A DNA stretch of 64,000 bases from Narthecium ossifragum (Eukaryota > Streptophyta > Magnoliopsida > Dioscoreales > Nartheciaceae), in contig OY986969.1 in NCBI GenBank assembly GCA_963920575.1, positions 5,156,001-5,220,000 on the forward strand, given 5' to 3'. Under the pieces are notes generated by a model. The model made no database searches, was not told the origin of the DNA, and saw only the letters and a list, made by a program, of their open reading frames with translations. Each line of letters starts with the position of its first letter. The first letter of the stretch is position 1. Shown here piece by piece: positions 58,195 to 64,000 of this stretch. A program made the position numbers and the translations under genes.

Positions 58195-59325
58195 GAACAG
58201 TCATCAGCCATGAAGAGTACTCTGGTTTATGGTTTTATCATGAGAGGAAATGAAAAAGAAAAAAAAGAAAAAGAAAAAAAAAGCTCTGAAGCATGGTTTT
58301 TATTCTGTATATTTTCAGGTGAAAGGTCAGGGACAACAGAGCATCATTTTTTTGACCTTTATCATATAGAATAGAACAGAGATAGCCATTAGGGTTTATA
58401 TTTGGCATTCCACGACACGCTTTCCCGATTCCTCGGGATGTCTAGAGGGATTACCTTTATAGTTAAAGCAGTAGCACCCCGTCTTATATGTATATAAGAA
58501 AAGTTGCTTTTTGAGCAAGGTATGTAAATTATTATTCAAGTAAGCATAAAGGGGTGCTTTATTAGTTCTGTGTTATGGATCAAAGACTCGCTGGATGGCC
58601 CCTTCTATGTGATGATTGGTATGGATGCTAAAAGTACATACAAATGTGAGAAACAGGCCATCTATCTAGTAGGGACAATTACATTTGATGACCTTTCTCA
58701 TGCCTGGGATAATTGGCATACCTGTAATATTCACGAAATGACAAGGAATCAACTTTGTACCTGTATATTATAGTTGAAACTTAAACTGCCTAAGTATTTG
58801 GGAAAGCTTTGGCGTTTCATGATATTATAGGTGAGATAGGATTAGTAATCCGTGGATCCCATTTTAGCTCATGTTTGATGTGATTTTAGGTATGGGATAA
58901 ATAATCTCATTTGAACTCCATATCTCATGTACATGGGATAAAATAATCCCAATGAGAGGTGAGATATGTAATTCCATCATATAAGATTCATTGGATTAAA
59001 AAATAATAAATATTTAAATATTTGATTAAATCTTCTCTCGCCTTATCCTTTATCTTACCAAACAAGGAAGAATAGTTTAAGCCTCTCACATTATCTCCCG
59101 GAAGATTATATCCATCTATGTCCTGTTCCGCAAAACAAACGTGGCCTTTAAAGAAATAAAATTCTACCAAGGGAAATAAACTAGGAAATATTATTCAACT
59201 AAAAAAGTTATTTAAATATTATAGAGTGGAGAGGCCAAGGAACACAAGCATGAAACTGTGCATTTATGAATGAGATATGTATAACATCATCTATGAATAC
59301 AACCATCATATGCAACTTTTCATTC
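58195..59325. other. Convergent 3' UTRs and intergenic DNA
   Basis: This lies between the stop codons of the two convergent genes. An A-rich run (58252-58282) follows the BASS5 stop. 58830-59155 has inverted TTATCCC/GGGATAA motifs and a GGCCACGTTTGTTTT block on the minus strand at its right edge; it may be a MITE, but I found no matched ends. No gene. Confidence 0.45.
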
Positions 59326-61098
59326 TTATGCTGGCGCAATAGAGACTTTGTCAATCTGAACAATGTACTCAAGAGTTGCGGCAGGAGGTATTTGAACACC
59401 TAAACCTAAATCAGCACCTTCATCACCGAAAGCCATGCCAGGGGGTATAATCACCCTTCTCTTGCCCCCTGCCCTCATTGACTGCAGAACATACTCCACT
59501 CCTTCACACATGCCCTTGGTGTATGGCCTTGAGCCCATCACAAGTGCCAAAGGTCTCTTCCCTTCATCGAATGTGTCAACAAATGCTTCGCCAGAGCTGC
59601 TGCCAGCTACTCTCCCTTGGAGATCAATCACTACCAAGTCTCCAGGCCTTGGAGAAGCACCACCTCCCACTCTCATGTCATAGTACCTGAATCAAGAATA
59701 TGGATGGAGAACTGTTGTCAGTTGTGACAATGGTTTTATGCTTTGTGTGCTAAAATCAGTCAAAATCTAGAGATCATGAAGTTGGTACCTGATTCTGTTG
59801 GGTAACAAGACCTCTTCCACCTTGTCCAAGTCCCTATACAAGGCAGTGACATATTTCCATACTTCATCATATGAGAATAATTTGTTTCCAAATCAAAGAT
59901 AAAGCTGTTTGTTGTGCTGCATCTTTATTAAAAGGTGCATCAAAACATATCAGAGGTTAAATATGTAACCTTCCTGACAATTGTGTCCTTGTTTTTAATT
60001 TAGAGCAACCTTTAGGATATCAGCCTTGAAAGATAACTTTAATTTGCTTAGGTGCATACTATGGTGATTCCTTTCGGAATCCAAGATTTTGGATGTTTCT
60101 CACCATTACTATCTTCTACTTCAAAGATATTCATAAGCTTTTCTCTATGATCTATCTAGAAAACGAGGCTGCGGAAACTTTTGCTTGCTAACATACGTCT
60201 CACAATTTGCATGCACAAAAAGCCCTTCAACGCAGCCAGCTACTGAGCCAAACACCTTCTCAGAACAGAACTTCAACATGCAACAAATGCCATATGTTTT
60301 ACTCTGCTTTAAGCCATCATATATAGCTCTTTTCCAAATCTTAAACGGCACGATTTTGAGGAGGAGATGCTCCCAAGAGAAATGAAGGGAAACAAGAACT
60401 ATAATGTGCAATGTGCTGTTATAACTCACAGTGTGTCTCAAGTGATTTAGACGCATCATACCTATGTTGATATCAACCTCAGTTAGAAAAATTTGATGGA
60501 ATTGTGTAAAGAAAGCTATCAATGGTATGTAAATCGATGAAGTTAAACATTCAAGGCAAATAGATCATTTCATCATCCACAAGTAATGCATGGAACTACG
60601 AAATCTAGAGATGGTACGTAAACGTTAATAGGCAACAAGGCATTCATTGCGACATATCTACAGATGCTCAAAAGACAATAACTTGCAACTCAATCCACCA
60701 AAGAAGATAGCATGGAGAGATGCGAAAAAGCTATTGATTTTGCATGCTTACTTGGTATTGGCCTCCTGCTGAGAGGTCTCGAGCCGTGTCTTGATCTGCT
60801 CGGTGAGGACGCCGGCGGCGAGGAACCCCGCCCAGGCGAGCCCAGCTCCGAGCCCGAACCGCCTCGTCAACGAAGAGGCTATCCAGTCCGTGGAATCCAC
60901 CGCAGTGGTCTTCTTGTTTTGCAGCAGAGGCTTCGGCGGAGATGGTGTTGGTCCTGTCGGAGGAGGAGTAACCGGCTGCTGCGGTTGCTGGGACGACGGA
61001 GGAAGTGGCGACGACTGCGGTGGTACCTGGGAGCACGAGAGGAGCTGCTTGGGCTTTGCGGGGGCGGGTGAGTAAGGGAGAGAGAGCGGAGTTGCCAT
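59326..61098 (-). CDS. FKBP17-2: FKBP17-2-like chloroplast peptidyl-prolyl isomerase
   Basis: Three exons on the minus strand: 61098-60752, 59833-59789, 59686-59326; 753 nt, 250 residues, no internal stop; introns GT/AG. Residues 1-65 are a Pro/Ser/Gln-rich transit peptide. DSTDWIASSLTRRFG at about 68-82 and a membrane-like GLGAGLAWAGFLAAGVL at 82-98 follow. The FKBP domain (about 134-250) has YYDMRVGGGASPRPGDLVVI, FDEGKRPLALVMGSRPY, MCEGVEYVLQSMRAGGKRRV, IIPPGMAFGDEG and a final QIPPAATLEYIVQIDKVSI. Length and order match plant FKBP17-2 (about 247 residues in Arabidopsis). FKBPs catalyse cis/trans isomerisation at proline; plastid members act on thylakoid proteins. The second exon is only 45 bp. 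Convergent with the BASS5-like gene. Confidence 0.93.
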
Positions 61099-61829
61099 GG
61101 ATATTGGAAGCTCTTCTTCTTCTTCCTAGCTAGCAGGGTGTGCTGATGAGGCCTGGCCTGGCCTGGTTCCTATCTTATCTTATTACCAACCATGTATAAA
61201 TCCATGTAAGTGATTTATTTTTTGGGTTAATCGGTGATATACCCAACTTAGTGACCTTTTTCATCCCAAAATCCTATTAAAAATTTATTTGATAAAAAAC
61301 CCATCTAATTAGCAAAAGCTTATTGAATACACTCGGGCTTCACGGCTGCATGTATGCTGCTGTGTCTTTTTGTTTTGTTTAACCCTGCAGGGATCTGAGT
61401 GGATTACCAAATAAGATCCTAGACAATACATCTAGAATTAGGTATTTAACTTGGGAGACCAAGACTGGGCACTTGTTTCTCTAAATCAAACTCATTTCTA
61501 ATGCTATATAGAGGCCTCTTCTTCAAATGGCGTGCAAGCAACCACATATTTGGGCTTGACAACGGGCAATGATTACATATGTTGGCTTCATGAAGGTTGA
61601 ACAAAGCAAAATAGCAAAGAAGCCCGGAGCTTAAAAAAATGAACTCAAGATGTGTATAAAAGTTTGCAATTAGCCAGGGCCCCGGGGCCGGTCAAGGCTA
61701 TCATGGAATCATGGGTTTCTTGACACACACTTGACTGTGATATCTTTGCTTATACTATATCCAGCACCATTAAATGGTTTACAAGAAATATTTCGTGAAG
61801 ACTTATTACAATGCCACAATATATTAATG
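61099..61829 (-). promoter_or_regulatory. Upstream region of the FKBP17-2-like gene
   Basis: No gene. A CCTGGCCTGGCCTGG direct repeat and a TCTTCTTCTTCTTCC tract (61107-61165) lie just upstream of the ATG. The rest is AT-rich with no clear TATA box. Confidence 0.4.
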
Positions 61830-63075
61830 TGAATGATAAAAATGAGAATCACAGCACTTATGCATTCCATTTTTATCATTGCTGAAAATGAGAACCAAAA
61901 AGTCATGTATTCCATTTTTATCATTGATAAAAATGGGATCACAGCACTCATGCTCCCATTTTAACATTGATAAAAATGGGAATTCCATTTTTATCATTGA
62001 TAAAAATGAGAACAAAAAAGTCATGCATCCCATTTTTATCATTGAATAGGGAAAAATCGGCAAAAAAAGGAAAAGTTAGAAAAATATGAAAAATTATGGG
62101 AAAGTGAGAATGATAAATGAGAATAATAATATTAAAAAATGACAAAAATGGATAAAAATGAAAAAATGTGGGTTATTATTCTCATTTTTATCATTCCGAA
62201 AAAGATAAAAATGAATTTTTATCATTCCGAGAATGAGAAAAATTCCAAGAATTTCATTTTTATCATTTCGAGAATGCATTTTTATCATTCCGAGAATAAA
62301 TTTTTATCATTTTTATCTTTGATAAAAATGGGAATCATAGTACTCATGCATCCCATTTTTATCATTGATAAAAAATAGGAACCAAAAGTTCGTGCATTTC
62401 ATTTTTATCATTGATAAAAATGGGAATCACAGCACTCATGCATCCCATTTTTATCATTGATGAAAATGAGAACAAAAAAGTCATGCATTCCATTTTTATC
62501 ATTGACAAAAATGACTTTAATCATTGATAAAAATGGGAATCACAACACTCATGCATCCCATTTTAATCAAAGAGTCATGCATCCCATTTTTATCATTGAT
62601 AAAAATGAGAATGCCATTTTCATCATTGATAAAAATGAGAATAAAAGTCATTCATTCCATTTTTATCATTCCGAGAATGATGAAAATGGATTTTTATCAT
62701 TCCGAGAATTTCATTTTTATCATTCCGAGGATGATAAAAATTCATTTTTATCATTCCAACATTTCATTTTTATTATTCCGAGAATGATAAAAATAAAAAT
62801 GATTTTTGATCATTCCGAGACATTCCTAGAATTTCATTTTTATTATTCTGAGAATGATAATTTTTATCATTCCAAGAATTTGATTTTTATCATTCCGAGA
62901 ATGATAAAAATTCATTTCATTTTTATCATTCCGAGAATTTTATTTTTATCATTCCGAGACATTCCGAGAATTTCATTTTTATCATTCCGGGAATTTTATT
63001 TTTATCATTCCGAGAATGATAAAAATGATTTTTTTTTATCATTTTTATCATTTCGAGTATGATAAAAATTCTCAT
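61830..63075. repeat. Palindromic AT-rich minisatellite array
   Basis: About 1.25 kb built from hairpin cores. One form is TTTTATCATTGATAAAA, spaced by two alternating spacers: GGGAATCACAGCACTCATGC and GAGAACAAAAAAGTCATGC. The other (mainly from 62185) is TTTATCATTCCGAGAATGAT and variants. Dozens of cores occur in both orientations. Open frames on both strands (for example 62457-63062) only translate the repeat (FHFYHSEN-type runs) and are not genes. Unit lengths vary, so it is not a simple head-to-tail satellite. Confidence 0.9.
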
Positions 63076-63988
63076 GCTGATTTGGTGGGGCCTGGGATCG
63101 CCAGCGCACATGAAGACCCAAAGTTCATGGATGGAGAGAAAACAAAGTTTCTTGAGGAAGTGATATTCCAAAAATGACTTTAGCACGGGCATGCCTATTG
63201 ATTTTGGATTTACACGATGCATGTAAATATGTTTCTATATAATGCTTCAGATAATATTTTTCTTGGTTTTAAGTAGATAAGCCGACAAATACTAACATGT
63301 AAAATAGTGGGGGTGCTTGATGAGACAATGAACTGACAGAGTAGAGCAACCTCTTTCAGATATCAAACAAGTAACCAGAGACTAATATAATATAGTCACT
63401 TTTAATTTGGAGTAGGATGTAAAGAGTGAACATGGGAATACCATGATCACCAGTCCAGTATTTAGATCTCTCAGGCCATGCCATTTGTGCTAGCTCCAAC
63501 CAGGATCGACATTTTTCCATCCAATTTTTCAAACGAGGTTCAAGTTTCAACCCCAAAAGTAAGTGCATGTCTTACTGTACATCATTCATAACCACAGATC
63601 TGTGGCTAAATTGATCAGGCTATAGAGCACTCAGGAGTAACTTTTAGTCCATAGGTCGGTCTTTGTTTTTACTTGTGCGAGCGCAAAAGCGCCAACTTTT
63701 ATCACCTTTTGGATTCTTTGGCAGAGTACAACATTAAACAGTTTGGGTTTACCCCAAAACAGTCCGCATGGGCATATGAGCAGATAGTTTGTTGCATGTG
63801 GGGCTCTGGCCCCTTCCCCCTTTTTTTTTATAGGCATGTTTGGTTCCCATGAAGTGGTTTAAAGTGACTTCCGAGCTACTTCATGTGTTTGGTTACTCGA
63901 CCAAATCACTGTAGCCAAAGCTGCCACTTCCTATTTCGACTTCGGGTCTTTTTGGTCTGAAGTCATTTGAGTGGCATTTGAAGTGGCA
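63076..63988. other. Intergenic; possible MITE start at the right edge
   Basis: No gene. From 63832 (GGCATGTTTGGTTCCCATG) the sequence looks like the start of a Tourist- or hAT-type MITE running into the gap; GAAGTGGTTTAAAGTG and an inverted-looking ATTTGAAGTGGCA occur near it. The other end is not available. Confidence 0.35.
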
Positions 63989-64000
63989 NNNNNNNNNNNN
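63989..64000. other. Assembly gap (N)
   Basis: The last 12 positions are N. Confidence 1.

Noticed and set aside
58830..59155. Possible MITE between the convergent genes
   Set aside because: It has a GGCCACGTTTGTTTT block at one end but no matching opposite end or flanking duplication.
62457..63062. A 201-residue frame with repeated FHFYHSEN-type units
   Set aside because: It translates the palindromic repeat array and similar frames exist on the other strand.

Overview
The window is nuclear DNA of a flowering plant. Evidence: spliced genes with GT/AG introns, two chloroplast-targeted proteins (a BASS-type cotransporter and an FKBP17-2-type immunophilin), dense nests of LTR retrotransposons, an L1-type LINE, and CACTA, hAT, Mutator-like and Tourist-like elements. 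The very GC-rich first exons of the host genes suggest a monocot; that is an inference. No tRNA, rRNA or CRISPR was seen, and the window ends in an assembly gap (63989-64000).

Layout. (1) 1-17470 is a nest of retrotransposons. An internally deleted Ty1/copia element on the minus strand is split inside gag by a 12.5 kb Athila-like Ty3/gypsy element (4565-17092, duplication ATCGT). That element is itself hit by a Mutator-like MITE and by a 2.9 kb LTR remnant. (2) 17500-20882 holds relics: an unidentified coding fragment, an EXO70-like gene fragment split by a solo LTR (duplication GCAGC), and a copia LTR with a Met-tRNA primer site. (3) 20884-35690 is a second copia element, plus strand, opened by three insertions that each keep a 5-bp duplication (GTTTC, GAGAC, AGTCA). 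The GAGAC insertion contains a gypsy derivative, and one LTR of that contains a CACTA element (duplication TAC). (4) 35970-42160 holds a LINE on the minus strand, a short LINE tail on the plus strand and an LTR with TATA box, polyadenylation signal and primer site.

(5) 42740-64000 is the gene-bearing part. A DUF21/CBS (CorC/CNNM-like, chloroplast) gene at 42940-49710 keeps its exon/intron layout but has four in-frame stops and one exon deletion, so it is called a pseudogene. Then come nested hAT and Tourist MITEs and a Helitron 3' end (50069-52424), an apparently intact BASS5-like gene (53294-58194, +), a convergent intact FKBP17-2-like gene (61098-59326, -), and a 1.2 kb array of palindromic AT-rich repeats (61830-63075).

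The two intact genes are not an operon; they are convergent neighbours whose products are both predicted to act in chloroplasts. Everything upstream of 42 kb is retroelement-dominated. Exact target-site duplications let most of the insertion order be read from the sequence.
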